This document shows positions 1 through 11,275 of a DNA stretch of 64,000 bases, in pieces. The position numbers and the translations under genes were made by a program. Position 1 is the stretch's first letter; each line of letters begins with the position of its first letter. The DNA comes from Alviniconcha marisindica. Lineage: Eukaryota > Mollusca > Gastropoda > Provannidae. Where the stretch lies: assembly GCA_018857735.1 (NCBI GenBank), contig JABMCL010000188.1, positions 1,870,001 through 1,934,000 on the forward strand, written 5' to 3'. Under the pieces are notes generated by a model, which made no database searches, was not told where the DNA came from, and saw only the letters and a program-made list of their open reading frames with translations.

Positions 1-113
1 ACACTTTATCTCAGTAATTTATTCAATTATTCGCATAATAATAATAATAATAATGAAGCTTCTGTGTCGTGGCCTAGGCTGTGCGACCAACCGGCACTGA
101 TAAATCAACCTAG

Positions 114-145
114 CCCCCCCCCCCCCACACCCACCCACACCCACA

Positions 146-188
<43 letters not shown>

Positions 189-190
189 AC
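114..190. repeat. C-run and (CA)n microsatellite
   Basis: A C homopolymer passes into an impure then pure CA dinucleotide run. It is low complexity and explains the Thr/His-rich open frame that crosses it. Confidence 0.95.
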
Positions 191-253
191 TTCTCTGTAC
201 TAATCAGTGGAGGAAATGCACGGGGCTTTTGGGGCCGGTACTAACGGTCTGCA

Positions 254-420
254 GTGGATGAGGGCCGTCAGTGGGACCCCGTTGGCGTTGGTGTTGCTGT
301 TGGTGTTGTGCATTCACCTCCGCTTCTCCGGAATGCGGGGGCTGAGCTGTTGCGGGCTCGGAATCTTCACACAGACTTTGTGGCTTTTAGCAAACACTTG
401 CCGCTCACCTTCTTGACCGC
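254..420 (+). other. possible coding segment, unrecognised
   Basis: An open frame on the + strand follows an acceptor-like CTGCAG at about 247-252. It has mixed composition (for example HTDFVAFSKHLPL) unlike the repeat-driven frames around it. A convincing donor was not found before the G-run at 456-486, and I recognise no family. It could be an upstream exon of the + strand gene that ends at 9243, or chance. Confidence 0.2.
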
Positions 421-649
421 TAATCCCTTGTTATGCCCGCTGCCTCCATGGGGGGTGGGGGGGAGGGGTGGGGGGGGGGGGGGGGTCTTCCCGTTTCAGG
501 CCCGGCGAGGAACTGGCTTTCTCAACACCACTTTCGTTCAGCTGGTAGAAGACCTCGCGATAGGAACTTGACATCGAGGATTTTGTTTTTAAAATGCGCT
601 CGATTTTAGTTTTCGAGTTCTAAACTTTGTTAGTTTCGACCGGATGACT

Positions 650-752
650 AACAGGGCTGGTTAGGGCTGGTTGGCTGACAGGGCTAACCGGTTGACTAAA
701 CAGGGCTGGTTGGCTAACAGGGCTAACCGGCTGACTAAACAGGGCTGGTTGT
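650..752. repeat. short tandem repeat, about 37 bp unit
   Basis: About two and a half copies of a unit built around GGGCTGGTTGGCTAACAG and CTAACCGGCTGACTAAA. No coding signal. Confidence 0.85.
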
Positions 753-994
753 ACACAACTCTTCGACTTAAGTGTGCAGCAGGGATGTAGGGCATTTTCA
801 ACTGTTGGTTGCCATGGCGATGTTTGTGCCTTGTGTACAGCTGGCCCGATGAGGGAGTGGCGTGCGAAGTGTCGAGGGCATGCATGGAGGCAGGACGGGG
901 GAGTTGTGAACAAGCCGTTACTGTCAACTCAGCCGTTAGCGTTGTTTGACACAGTCAGTCGTCTTGTACTGGCGGGAAGGGAGATCCGGGGACC

Positions 995-1462
995 TTGAGG
1001 ACAACAACCGGTGATGTTTGCCGTCCACAGAAACCTCATACGGTTTGTAAGGGCATTGGGGGGGGGGGGGGGGGGGTTAGAGTTCCTGTGCATTCTCGTC
1101 CAACCCAAAAGCATGTGGCCGACCACCACCGGAAGATAGACACTGAGGTGGTAGTGGAACCTTGGCATGCAGAGCAACTTGCGTACTTCGTGCTTACCGT
1201 TTCAACCGTTGTAGGGAACAAAGTCACAAAGACTGTGTTCACGAAACAACTGTTGAGAACAACGCATGGCGAGCAGAACAGCCATTCTGGCCCACAAGAG
1301 CCCAGCACCGCCTCCCTGTTGACAGGTCAGGATGGCAAGCAGAGGGAGCCTGCGCTTGTTGAAGCCATTCTAGCTGTCGCCACCAGATTGCTGCTTCTGC
1401 ACACAGTTGGACTGGGATGTCGCCCACTTCTTGCTCTTAGTTTTACCGAGTCTGGAACCTAG
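995..1462 (+). other. 155-codon open frame, unrecognised, possible exon material
   Basis: This is the longest non-repetitive open frame at the left edge on the + strand. A stretch at about 1216-1325 is bounded by an acceptor-like TTGTAG and a donor-like GACAG|GTCAGG and reads without a stop. A G-run (1058-1075) lies inside the longer frame, which argues against the whole frame being coding. No family recognised. Confidence 0.2.
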
Positions 1463-1950
1463 GGTAAAGCGTAATGACTGTGGAGCCTAGGGCAGACTTT
1501 ACTGAGTGTGGAGCCTAGGGCAAAGTTTACTGACTGGAGCCTAGGGCAAAGTTTACTGCTGTGGAACCAAGGGCAAAGTTTACTGACTGTGGAGCCTAGG
1601 GCAAAGTTTACTGCTGTGGAGCCTAGGGCAGACTTTACCAGCAGAGTGTGGAGCCTAGGGCAGACTTTAGACAGACTTTAGGCAGACTTTACGGAGTGTG
1701 GAGCCTGGAGTAGACTTTACTGTGGAGCCTAGGGCAACGTTTACTGAGTGTGGAGCCTAGGGCATACTTTAGGCAGACTTTACTGAGTGTGGAGACTGGA
1801 GCAGACTTTACTGAGTGTGGAACCTAGGGCAGACTTTACTGAGTGTGGAGCCAAGGATAGACTTTACTGAGTATGGAGCCAAGGATAGACTTCACTGAGT
1901 GTGGAGCCAAGGATAGACTTTACTGTGTGGAGCCAAGGGCAGACTGTACT
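1463..1950. repeat. minisatellite, 27-30 bp unit
   Basis: About 17 degenerate copies of a unit reading GTGGAGCCTAGGGCAGACTT plus TACTGA. Units drift from CCTAGGGCA to CCAAGGATA at the right end, giving a gradient of divergence along the array. Confidence 0.9.
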
Positions 1951-2079
1951 GGACAGTGTCCAGGACGCACAGCAGTTGCTTGGGGACGCTGCCTCTTGGC
2001 TGTGGCAACACGCAGCGTGTGGACGGAGGGAGGGCGCCAGCTAAAAGTAGGCAGGGGTACGGACAGCCTCTGGTCTGGT

Positions 2080-2080
<1 letters not shown>

Positions 2081-2138
<58 letters not shown>

Positions 2139-2171
2139 GAGATATATGAGAGAGAGAGAGAAATGAGATGA

Positions 2172-2216
<45 letters not shown>
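2081..2216. repeat. (GA)n microsatellite, interrupted
   Basis: Two long GA runs are separated by a short segment containing two copies of GAGATATATGAGAG. Confidence 0.95.
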
Positions 2217-2220
<4 letters not shown>

Positions 2221-2960
2221 GGTCCTTGTTGCTTTCCCTTCAAGCTAGCCAAGGCCAACTTGTAAACACCTCCTTCCGTCCACTTCCCGGTGACTCTTGC
2301 TGAATCTCCTCAACGCTTTTCAGCCCCTCCTCACACCGACTCGCGATAGTTCAGTGGCTTTAGCTTGTACCCGGACCCGCTAAACCCATCCAGACAGCCG
2401 CCTGTAGACGGGGTTTGGCTGGATTAGAGCTTGTTACCCCACAGCTTTGGGGCGCGGATGAAATCGCCCTGGACGGCCGGATGGCCCGGGAGGACCGCTA
2501 AGTCCTGGGTCAACACTCGCCCCCAGTTTGTGTTTGTTGTGGTCATTAGTGGACCTTGGGCAGCGTCGCCCCTGTCCAGCCCTGGTCGGGTGGGGGTGGG
2601 GGAGGGGGGTGGGGGGGTGGGGTGTGTGTGTTGGGGTTGTGTGTGTTGTGTTGTGCTGGTTGTGAATTTGGGGTGGGGGTGGGGGGTTGAGGGGAGGGAA
2701 TGGCTGTGTGGACATACCAGATTAGCAGTTGCAGTAGTAGCTGTCAGGAATGCCATTGAATGGTTTTGGGTGGTCATATTTTGTGAACCAGTTGTTAGTT
2801 TTTCTCCCCCCCCCCCCTTCCCTCCCCCCTCTTGCCTTTGGCTGTACAAGGTCCTGGCTCACGACTTTTATCAATGTTGATTTCCATGACACACACTGAA
2901 GAAAACGAGCAAATCACACACACACATAAGACAGAGAGAAGGGAGTTGCGGGGAAGGGAG
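2221..2960. other. non-repetitive segment, no gene recognised
   Basis: A mostly unique, fairly GC-rich stretch with T/G-rich and C/T homopolymer patches (2588-2690, 2806-2830). Open frames here are short or driven by the G/T tract. I see no exon with both splice sites and recognisable protein sequence. Confidence 0.5.
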
Positions 2961-2964
2961 TTGC

Positions 2965-3093
2965 TTTGGAATTCATTCACTCCCACAAGACCTTAGACAC
3001 TGCTCAACCCTGTCACCTTTTAAAGCCAAATTGAAAACCTTCCTCTTCTCACAGTATTTCCATCCTAATATCAGTACCCAGTTTCTGCTAAGT

Positions 3094-3157
<64 letters not shown>

Positions 3158-3326
3158 TTTGTTTTTGTTTGTTTTTTAAATACTTGGTGTAAATTGTTTT
3201 GGTAAGGACTATGCTCTACATGTGTATAGAATATCATATTTAGGTTAACATGTATCATGTGAGCGCTCAGGGCGTTGATGAGCGCACGATAAATGTACAT
3301 TATTATTATTATTATTATTATTATTA
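2965..3326 (+). mobile_element. non-LTR retrotransposon 3' tail with (TTA)n end
   Basis: The segment begins with a degenerate reverse-transcriptase-terminus signature (AKLKTFLFS in one frame, near 3028-3055). A TG microsatellite (3099-3154) interrupts it. It ends in a 3' UTR-like segment, then ATGTACATTATTATTATTA. The last 130 bp are nearly identical to 25829-25960, so this is a dispersed element and not local sequence. The (TTA)n tail matches the 3' ends of many invertebrate LINE/SINE elements. Confidence 0.65.
3099..3154. repeat. (TG)n microsatellite
   Basis: A pure TG dinucleotide run of about 56 bp inside the retrotransposon tail. Confidence 0.97.
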
Positions 3327-3780
3327 AGGGGGGGGGGGGGGAGGATAAGGCACTGAAAGCAAAGCAGAGAATTATTTGTGGGACAGTGACAGTGTATTTC
3401 CATCCTCCCCCAACTGAGGAGATGTTGTTTTGCGGCCGTCACCCATCGCTCCCATTTGCAACAACCCCAGAGTTAGTCTGTGCTTCTGTAAACACCCAGT
3501 TCTGGCTTGGATATGACTTGAAGCGCTGGTGACCAGGGCTGCTATAGGTAGTTATGGGTAGTTCTGAGATGGGTGAATAAAACGCATGCCTGCAGAGAGA
3601 GAGAGAGAGAGAGAGACAGGCAGGCAGGCAGGCAGAGAGAGGGGGGGGGGGGGGGGACGTGTTGCACCTGTGTATTGACACTGTCTGATCACACAATTGT
3701 TACTGGGAGAAATGGCAGTTTATGTAGAGGATCAGTTTTCAGAGCAGAGGCTTGTTGCATTGACAGTTCTTTTAGGTAAA

Positions 3781-4725
3781 CAAACATTTGTCTATCAGTT
3801 ACCAAGCCCCACACTTTGTCCAGGACAAATAATGTTTGGCTATCCATTACAAAAAAAAACTGTTCTCTGACCAGGACAAATATCTTTGGCTATCAGTTTA
3901 CCAAGCCCCACATGTTGGCCAGAAGAATGTTCGGTTATCAGTTACCAAGCCCCCCATATAGACCAGAAAATGTTTGGTTATCAGTTACCAAGCCCCCCAC
4001 ATAGACCAGAAAATGTTTGGCTATCAGTTACCAAGCCCCACATATTGACCAGAAAATGTTTGGCTGTCAGTTACCAAGCCCTACACATTGACCAGAAAAT
4101 GGCTGTCAGTTACCAAGCCCTACACATTGACCAGAAAATGGCTATCAGTTACCAAGCCCTACACATTGACCAGAAAATGGCTATCAGTTACCAAGCCCTA
4201 CACATTGACCAGAAAATGGCTATCGGTTACCAAGCCCCACACATTAACCAGAAAATGTTTGGCTATCAGTTACCAAGCCCCACACATTGACGAGAAAATG
4301 TTTGGCTATCAGTTACCAAGCCCCACACATTGACCAGAAAATGTTTGGCTATCAGTTACCAAGCCCCACACATTGACGAGAAAATGTTTGGCTATCAGTT
4401 ACCAAGCCCCACACATTGACGAGAAAATGTTTGGCTATCAGTTACCAAGCCCCACACATTGACGAGAAAATGTTTGGCTATCAGTTACCAAGCCCCACAC
4501 ATTGACGAGAAAATGTTTGGCTATCAGTTACCAAGCCCCACACATTGACGAGAAAATGTTTGGCTATCAGTTACCAAGCCCCACACATTGACGAGAAAAT
4601 TTTGGCTATCAGTTACCAAGCCCCACACATTAACCAGAAAATGTTTGGCTATCAGTTACCAAGCCCCACACATTGACCAGAAAATGTTTGGCTATCAGTT
4701 ACCAAGCCCCACACACTGAGCTGAA
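3781..4725. repeat. minisatellite, 43 bp unit (39 bp variant)
   Basis: About 22 copies. Unit core: GGCTATCAGTTACCAAGCCC, followed by CACACATTGACGAGAAAATGTTT. A block of 39 bp variants lacking TGTTT occupies about 4075-4240. The right half (4290-4620) is the most homogeneous, marking recent expansion. Open frames across it are repeat artefacts. Confidence 0.95.
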
Positions 4726-4864
4726 ACATGTTTATCTGTTGTTGATCCCTCGACCACACTGACCAGCATGCTTCACTGTCCCAGACCACCAACACAGGCA
4801 ACAGCGGCACTGACCGGCTCTTTCACCCAAACAAACCCCCTCTGAATAAAGAACTAGATTTTGC

Positions 4865-4886
4865 CCCCCCCCCCCCCCCCCCCCCC
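4865..4886. repeat. poly-C run
   Basis: An uninterrupted C homopolymer of 22 bp, one of many long G/C homopolymers in this window. Confidence 0.95.
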
Positions 4887-4994
4887 AAACACAGATGAAG
4901 GACACCCCACCCTCCCTCCCTGCCACCGGTTTTGTTTGTGGGAGATGGTATCAGGGCTGCCTACCCCGCTTTGACTGCATGGACCGTTCCACAG

Positions 4995-5085
4995 GGCTGA
5001 GATTGATAGCGATCTGTGGAGAGTCAGAAATCCACTGCCACCTCCCAGCGGTGGACTTCGCACCAGCACACCCGATTTGTCCGAG
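4995..5085 (+). CDS. probable internal exon of the + strand SH2-like gene (linker region)
   Basis: The acceptor GTTCCACAG|GGC and the donor CGAG|GTAGAC enclose 91 bases that read as one leading base plus 30 codons. They encode a plausible scaffold linker with PLPPPSGG and TSTPDLSE (proline-rich, Ser/Thr-rich). The donor falls in phase 0, which matches the open frame of the exon starting at 9040. No other frame gives comparable protein. Since an SH2 domain needs its N-terminal half, at least one more exon should lie between this one and 9040; I could not find it. Family not recognised from this exon alone. Confidence 0.4.
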
Positions 5086-5235
5086 GTAGACAGAAGTGCT
5101 GGCGGGTGGTTGGGGTAATTGGGTTTCTGCTGCATTGGTGTGCTGATGAAGGGGGTGGCCAGGAGTTGTGACAGATGAATACTGGGCCTCTCTCTGTCCA
5201 TACTTACCGCTGCCGCTGGGCTGATTGGATTGGGG

Positions 5236-6410
5236 AAGGGGGTGGGGGGGAGGGGGTAAATTTGGTGGGTGGGTGCAGGGGGTGGGTTGTAAACTTGGTG
5301 GGTGGGTGCAGGAGGTGGGCTGTAAATGTGGTGGGTGGGTGCAGGGGGTGGGCTGTAAACGTGGTGGGTGGGTGCAGGGGTGGGTTGTAAACTTGGTGGG
5401 TGGTGCAGAGGGTGGGTTGTAAACATGGTGGGTGGGTGCAGGGGGGGTTGTAAACTTGGTGGGTGGGTGCAGGAGGTGGTTGTGGTGTAAGCTTGTTGTT
5501 GGGTCTAGGTGGTGTGTTGTAAACTTGGGTGGGTGGGTTCAGGGGGTGGGTTGTAAACTTGGTGGGTGGGTGCAGGTAGCAGGCTTGTTGTTGGGTGCAG
5601 GTGGTGTGTTGTAAACTTGGGTGGGTGGGTTCAGGGGGTGGGTTGTAAACTTGGTGGGTGGGTGCAGGTAGCAGGCTTGTTGTTGGGTGCAGGTGGTGGG
5701 TTGTAAACATGCAGGGTGGGTTGTAAACTGTGGGTGGGTTCAGGGGGTGGGTTGTAAACTTGGTGGGTGGGTGCAGGTAGCAGGCTTGTTGTTGGGTTCG
5801 GGGGGTGGGTTGTAAACTTGGGTGGGTGGGTTCAAGGGGTGGGTTGTAAACTTAGTGGGTGGGTTTAGGGGGTGGGTTGTAAACTTGGAGGGTGGGTGCA
5901 GGGGTTGGGTTGTAAACTTGGTGGGTGCAGGGGGTGGGCTGTAAACATGGTGGGTGGGTACAGGGGTGGGTTGTAAACTTGGTGGGTGGGTGCAGGGGTG
6001 GGTTGTAAACTTGGTGGGTGGGTGCAGAGGGTGGATTGTAAACTTGGTGGGTGGGTGGGTGGGTGCAGGGAGGTTGTTGTGGGTGAGAGGGAGGTTGTAA
6101 ACTTGGTGGGTGGATGTAAGGGGTGGGTTGTAAACTTGGTGGGTGGATGCAGGGGGTGGGTTGTAAACTTGGTGGGTGGGTGCAGGGGGTGGGTTGTAAA
6201 CTTGGTGGGTGGATGTAAGGGGTGGGTTGTAAACTTGGTGGGTGGATGCAGGGGGTGGGTTGTAAACTGGGTGGGTGGATGCAGGGGGTGGGTTGTAAAC
6301 TTGGTGGGTGGGTGAAGGGGGTGGGGGGGTTGTAAACTTGGTGGGTGGGTGCAGGTAGCAGGCTTGTTGTTGGGTTCAGGGGGTGGATTGTAAACTTGGT
6401 GGGTGAAGCT
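5236..6410. repeat. minisatellite, about 33 bp G/T-rich unit
   Basis: About 35 copies of TTGGTGGGTGGGTGCAGGGG plus TGGGTTGTAAAC, with local higher-order variants that insert AGCAGGCTTGTTGTTGGG. The + strand is rich in GGG blocks and could form G-quadruplexes. Long Pro/Thr frames on the - strand are repeat artefacts. Confidence 0.95.
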
Positions 6411-6484
6411 GTATTTCATTATGTCTTACTCGAGATCAAATGCTTCTGTTGCTTTCAGATTATTTTGAAGTAGTCACTGTTGGT

Positions 6485-6560
6485 GAAATTAATAATAATA
6501 GATAACTTTTGTGTAGCTCTCTTCTCTGGTCTACACAAACTCACTGCACTTTACAACATT
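6485..6560 (-). mobile_element. SINE/LINE tail fragment
   Basis: The sequence AATAATAATAGATAACTTTT, followed by GTCTACACAAACTCACTGCACTTTACAA, is repeated with substitutions at 52073-52150. The second copy carries the common TTATATAGCGC tail motif. Two dispersed copies show it is an interspersed element inserted in reverse orientation. Confidence 0.55.
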
Positions 6561-6629
6561 CTCCAACATTTTCTACGTTAAGTGAGAAACAAAATGAAGG
6601 TAACATGTTCAAGAAAGTTACGACAACAC

Positions 6630-6822
6630 ACTATATATATATATATATATATAATATATATATATTATATATATATATATAATATAACTAACACACTACA
6701 CTACACACACACAATGAAAAAATGTAACTGTGCTGTATGGAACAAAATGAATAAATTTCGACAAAATAAACTAATTATATATAATACATATATATTATAT
6801 ATATATATATATATAATATTAA
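6630..6822. repeat. two (TA)n microsatellite blocks
   Basis: TA-rich tracts at about 6630-6690 and 6776-6822 flank a short AT-rich segment. No gene is seen from 6421 to 7130. Confidence 0.9.
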
Positions 6823-6928
6823 CAACCTCACTCACACCCCTATTCTATAACTATATCCCCCCAATATAATTTTTATCTCTGAATTTGTAAAAATCTTGAC
6901 CTCATGCTCCCCCTGCCCCTCGAAACTC

Positions 6929-6931
<3 letters not shown>

Positions 6932-6961
<30 letters not shown>

Positions 6962-6990
6962 CCCCCCCCCCCCACCCCCCCCCCCCCACC
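6932..6990. repeat. poly-C tract
   Basis: A nearly pure C run of about 58 bp with three A interruptions. Length is likely unreliable in any assembly. Confidence 0.95.
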
Positions 6991-7129
6991 CAAACTGCCA
7001 GAACCCTTTGTTGCCCCGGCCACCAGATTTCCTAACCGGCCTCAGCAGTGGCTGGGTGTGGATGGTGAAGTAGCTGCACACATCCTGTGGACTGGTGTGG
7101 TAGACTGACTGGTTTAGTTTTGTCCCATG

Positions 7130-9039
7130 CTGCAGTTTACTGGTGTTGATGAACTTGTTCTGTCCCATGTCTTCAGGGTTTGGTGTTTCATGTGTATGCA
7201 GTTACTGGTATTGATGAAGTTGTTCTGGTCTGTGTGTTCAGGGTCTGGTGTTCCATGCATGTGTTGATGAACTTGTTCTGTCCTGTGTTCAGGATCTGGT
7301 GTTCCATGCATGTGTTGACGAACTCTGGTCTGTGTGTTCAGGGTCTGGTGTTCCATGCATGTGTTGATGAACTTGTTCTGTCCTGTGTTCAGGTCTGGTG
7401 TTCCATGCATGTGTTGACGAACTCTGGTCTGTGTGTTCAGGGTTTGGTGTTCCATGTATGTGTTGATGAACTCTGGTCTGTGTGTTCAGGGTCTGGTGTT
7501 CCACGCATGTGTTGATGAACTTGTTCTGTCCTGTGTTCAGGGTCTGGTGTTCCATGCATGTGTTGATGAACTTGTTCTTTCAATGTTCAGGGGTTGGTGT
7601 TCCGTGCATGTGTTGATGAACTTGTTCTGTCCTGTGTTCAGGGTCTGGTGTTCCATGCATGTGTTGACGAACTCTGGTCTGTGTGTTCAGGGTTTGGTGT
7701 TCCATGCATGTGTTGATGAACTCTGGTCTGTGTGTTCAGGGTCTGGTGTTCCATGCATGTGTTGATGAACTCTGGTCTGTGTGTTCAGGGTCTGGTGTTC
7801 CACACATGTGTTGATGAACTTGTTCTGTCCTGTGTTCAGGGTCTGGCGTTCCACGCATGTGTTGATGAACTTGTTCTGTCCTGTGTTCAGGGGTTGGTGT
7901 TCCGTGCATGTGTTGATGAACTCTGGTCTGTGTGTTCAGGGTCTGGTGTTCCATGCATGTGTTGATGAACTTGTTCTGTCCTGTGTTCAGGGTCTGGTGT
8001 TCCATGCATGTGTTGATGAACTCTGGTCTGTGTGTTCAGGGTCTGGTGTTCCATGCATGTGTTGATGAACTCTGGTCTGTGTGTTCAGGGTCTGGTGTTC
8101 CAGGCAGGTGTTGATGAACTCATTCTGGTCTGTGTGTTCAGGGTCTGGTGTTCCATGCATGTGTTGAACTTGTTCTGTCCTGTGTGTTCAGGGTCTGGTG
8201 TTCCAGGCATGTGTTGATGAAATCTGGTCTGTGTTTCAGGGTCTGGTGTTCCAGCATGTGTTGATGAACTTGTTCTGTCCTATGTTCAGGGTCTGGTGTT
8301 CCACGCATGTGTTGATGAACTTGTTCTGTCCTGTGTTCAGGGTCTGGTGTTCCACCATGTGTTGATGAACTCTGGTCTGTGTGTTCAGGGTCTGGTGTTC
8401 CAGGCATGTGTTGATGAACTCTGTCTGTGTGTTCAGGGTCTGGTGTTCCACGCATGTGTTGATGAACTTGTCTGTCCTGTGTTCAGGGTCTGGTGTTCCA
8501 CGCATGTGTTGATGAACTTGTTCTGTCCTGTGTTCAGGGTCTGGTGTTCCATGCATGTGTTGATGAACTTGTTCTGTCAATGTTCAGGGGTTGGTGTTCC
8601 ATGCATGTGTTGATGAACTTGTTCTGTCCTGTGTTCAGGGTCGGTGTTCCATGCATGTGTTGATGAACTTGTTCTGTCCTGTGTTCAGGGGTTGGTGTTC
8701 CGTGCATGTGTTGATGAACTCTGTTCTGTGTGTTCAGGGTCTGGTGTTCCACGCATGTGTTGATGAACTCTGGTCTGTGTGTTGAGGGTCGGGTGTTCCA
8801 CACATGTGTTGATGAACTTGCTCTGTCCTGTGTTCAGGGTCGGGTGTTCCAGGCATGTGTTGATGAACTTGTTCTGTCCTGTGTTCAGGGTCTGGTGTTC
8901 CACACATGTGTTGGTGAACTCTGGTCTGTGTGTTCAGGGTCGGGTGTTCCAGGCACGTGTTGATGAACTTGTTCTGTCCTGTGTTCAGGGTCGGGTGTTC
9001 CAGGCACGTGTTGATGAACTTGTTCTGTCCTGCGTTCAG
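7130..9039 (+). repeat. minisatellite of 49/51 bp carrying a splice acceptor in each unit
   Basis: About 38 copies. The 51 bp form reads GGTCTGGTGTTCCATGCATG, then TGTTGATGAACTTGTTCTGT, then CCTGTGTTCAG. The 49 bp form replaces CTTGTTCTGTCC with CTCTGGTCTG. The last unit ends exactly at the acceptor of the exon starting at 9040 (CTGCGTTCAG|GGTCTGG), and every unit begins with GGTCTGG or a close variant, the first bases of that exon. The array is therefore an expansion of the intron/exon boundary. Confidence 0.95.
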
Positions 9040-9243
9040 GGTCTGGACAAGGAGTGGCCCAGCCTGACGGCCCTGGTGACGCACCACACCGTCATGCCCG
9101 AGATGTTGCCCTGCACGCTTCGGCTGCCCCGCAACAACAAGAACCTCACCTTCCGAGAGGCTGAGAGGGAAGAACCAGAGGAGGAGTCTGCCTATCAGAG
9201 ACTGAGCGATGTCACCGCCATGGCAGGACAGCTCAAGTTGTGA
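9040..9243 (+). CDS. terminal coding exon, SH2-like C-terminal segment
   Basis: The acceptor TTCTGTCCTGCGTTCAG precedes 67 codons ending in TGA at 9241-9243. The reading GLDKEWPSLTALVTHHTVM, then PEMLPCTLRLP, fits the last helix and strand of an SH2 domain. The SL-ALV-H-LPC-L-P pattern is closest to tensin-type SH2 domains as I know them. After the domain comes an acidic tail (EREEPEEE) and QRLSDVTAMAGQLKL, with no PTB domain as tensins have. An SH2 domain binds phosphotyrosine, but the phosphate-binding half (FLVR arginine) is upstream and not seen. The gene runs left to right and converges on the Rho-GEF gene. Real coding is near certain from base composition and the abrupt end of the repeat; the family call is less sure. 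Confidence 0.7.
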   Translation, partial: GLDKEWPSLTALVTHHTVMPEMLPCTLRLPRNNKNLTFREAEREEPEEESAYQRLSDVTAMAGQLKL

Positions 9244-9945
9244 TTGGACGCAGAGGGGAGAAGACTCTGCCCGAGGCGTAAGCTTGCATTGGACGGGGAA
9301 AGATTCGGCCGGGGGATGCTCGTGATTTTGATTGAGTGAGAAGCTGGGGTGGCTGACCGTGTGGAAGGTATTGTGCAAAGTGTGTGAGCTTCCGTCTGAG
9401 GTTACTTGTCATCGTGACGTGTACGTGGAGTGGAAATCTATTCATTGATGGAAGGGGCTGAGGTTGTGGCTTTACCAACTCCAAAACTTGGGATTTATCC
9501 TTGTGTCATATGTATATATATATATACATACATACATTATAGTTCAAGTTAGGGAGCGCTGTAAAGGGAAGACTATAGGTGAAAGCCGTTCAGTTTGGTT
9601 TGTGTTGCTGTAATATTTATGGACATGATGGGCATTTCTCACACACAGAATCTGTGTTGGATCAGTATGACCGGCCAGAAACGGTTGAATGTGCGCACAC
9701 CAATACTTGAAGAGTATGAATGAGCTAATTTGCTTTTGTACACAGGAATCATGGGTTTGATTTATAAAACATTGAAAGGTGGTTCAGCTGTGGAGAATGG
9801 ATACGAAGCACGAGATCTTAAAACTAAAGTGGGCCAGAGAAGTGGAATGCAAGTTATTCTGTGAATACTGGGAGCCCGAGTCTGACCAAGAGCAGTCATG
9901 AGTTGCAACTTGGCCGCAGCCTGCCTTGATGGTGGGCTGGCTGTT
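9244..9945 (+). other. probable 3' UTR of the + strand gene
   Basis: Non-repetitive sequence after the stop codon with a short TATA tract at 9514-9527. No AATAAA on the + strand until 11654, so the 3' UTR continues into or past the following minisatellites. Confidence 0.5.
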
Positions 9946-9949
9946 TGTT

Positions 9950-10198
9950 CATTGATGGAAACCCAAGCCAGACTGTTCATCGATGGAAACCCAAGCCAGA
10001 CTGTTCATTGATGGAAACCCAAGCCAGACTGTTCATTGATGGAAACACAAGCCAGACTGTTTATTGATGGAAACCCAAGCCAGACTGTTTATTGATGGAA
10101 ACCCAAGCCAGACTGTTCATTGATGGAAACCCAAGCCAGACTGTTCATTGATGGAAACCCAAGCCAGACTGTTCATTGATGGAAACACAAGCCAGACC
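9950..10198. repeat. minisatellite, 28 bp unit
   Basis: About nine copies of CCAGACTGTTCATTGATGGA plus AACCCAAG, very homogeneous. Confidence 0.95.
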
Positions 10199-10794
10199 AG
10201 AAGATGAAAACTGAAAGAGAGAGAGAGAAGCGGACTGAGGTGGGGATGACGGCAAGTCCCAGTGGCTGTTGATGTTGTGATACAGATCTCACCTGGCTGG
10301 GTTTGCATGCTATTTATTCAAAATGAGACTGCTTGGCGTGGAAACAGAATTGTTACAAAGACTGTGTGCGTTCAGCCGTTCTTTGTTGGATTGGTCTTGT
10401 CATCGGTGGGTGTTGAGGATGTATTGAGTTCAGAGACTCCTGTACCTGGCTTGAATTCGTTTGTGATGACATGTAGCCTAGAACTAGAAGTGTAGACCTG
10501 TGGACACATTGTATCTTGGTCCTGCTGTTGGCTGCAATATGTATACATCATGTGCACGTGCAGATGTATTTTGCTGTATTATCTGTGCATGTATGGGTGC
10601 ACTGACTTGGTGATGGAATGACAAAGTACCTTTTAGCTGTGCCTCGGCTCCAGAACCTTGACTGAAATTGAACTGGGAACAAATGTCAAATCAGTCTTTG
10701 CTGTAGCGAAAGTTAATGTTACCAACAGATGCAAACAGTACAATCCTTACCATATAGGGTCAGTCTGGATCCCTCTTTCTGTTAATGCTGTTTT
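10199..10794 (+). other. non-repetitive segment, no gene seen
   Basis: Unique sequence between two arrays, with a small GA run at 10216-10229. Nothing coding recognised. Confidence 0.5.
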
Positions 10795-11275
10795 AGTGTG
10801 GTCAGTTGGGGTAGCCTGGTCAGTTGGGGTAGCCTGGTCAGATGGGGTAGCCTGGTCAGATGGGGTAGCCCGGTCAGATGGGGTAGCCTGGTCAGATGGG
10901 GTAGCCCGGTCAGTTGGGGTAGCCCGGTCAGATGGGGTAGCCCGGTCAGTTTGGGTAGCCCGGTCAGTTGGGGTAGCCCGGTCAGTTGGGGTAGCCCGGT
11001 CAGTTGGGGTAGCCTGGTCAGTTGGGATAGCCGGGGCAGTGGGGTAGCCCAGTCAGATGGGTAGCCTGGTCAGTTGGGGTAAGCCCGGTCAGTTGGGGTA
11101 GCCCGGTCAGATGGGGTAGCCCGTTTCAGTCTAAATGGGGTAGCCCGGTCAGTTGGGTAGCCCGGTCAGTTGGGATAGCCTGGTCAGATGGGGTAGCCCA
11201 GTCAGTTGGGGTAGCCTGGTCAGTTGGGGTAGCCCGGTCAGTTGGGGTAGCCCGGTCAGTTGGGGTGGCCTTGTT
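10795..11275. repeat. minisatellite, 18 bp unit
   Basis: About 26 copies of GGTCAGTTGGGGTAGCCC with T/A and C/T variants. The unit is six codons long, so several frames stay open on both strands. Confidence 0.95.

Noticed and set aside
3781..4725. CRISPR-like regular direct repeats (here and in other arrays)
   Set aside because: No unique spacers between repeats, eukaryotic context, whole units repeated head to tail: minisatellites.
5204..6419. Pro/Thr/His-rich - strand frames resembling a mucin
   Set aside because: They are the reverse of the G/T-rich 33 bp array and have no signal peptide or non-repeat part.
8779..9039. N-terminal extension of the terminal SH2-like exon into the array
   Set aside because: The frame stays open into the repeat only because the array is stop-poor there; the boundary at 9040 is a consensus acceptor and the upstream sequence is minisatellite.
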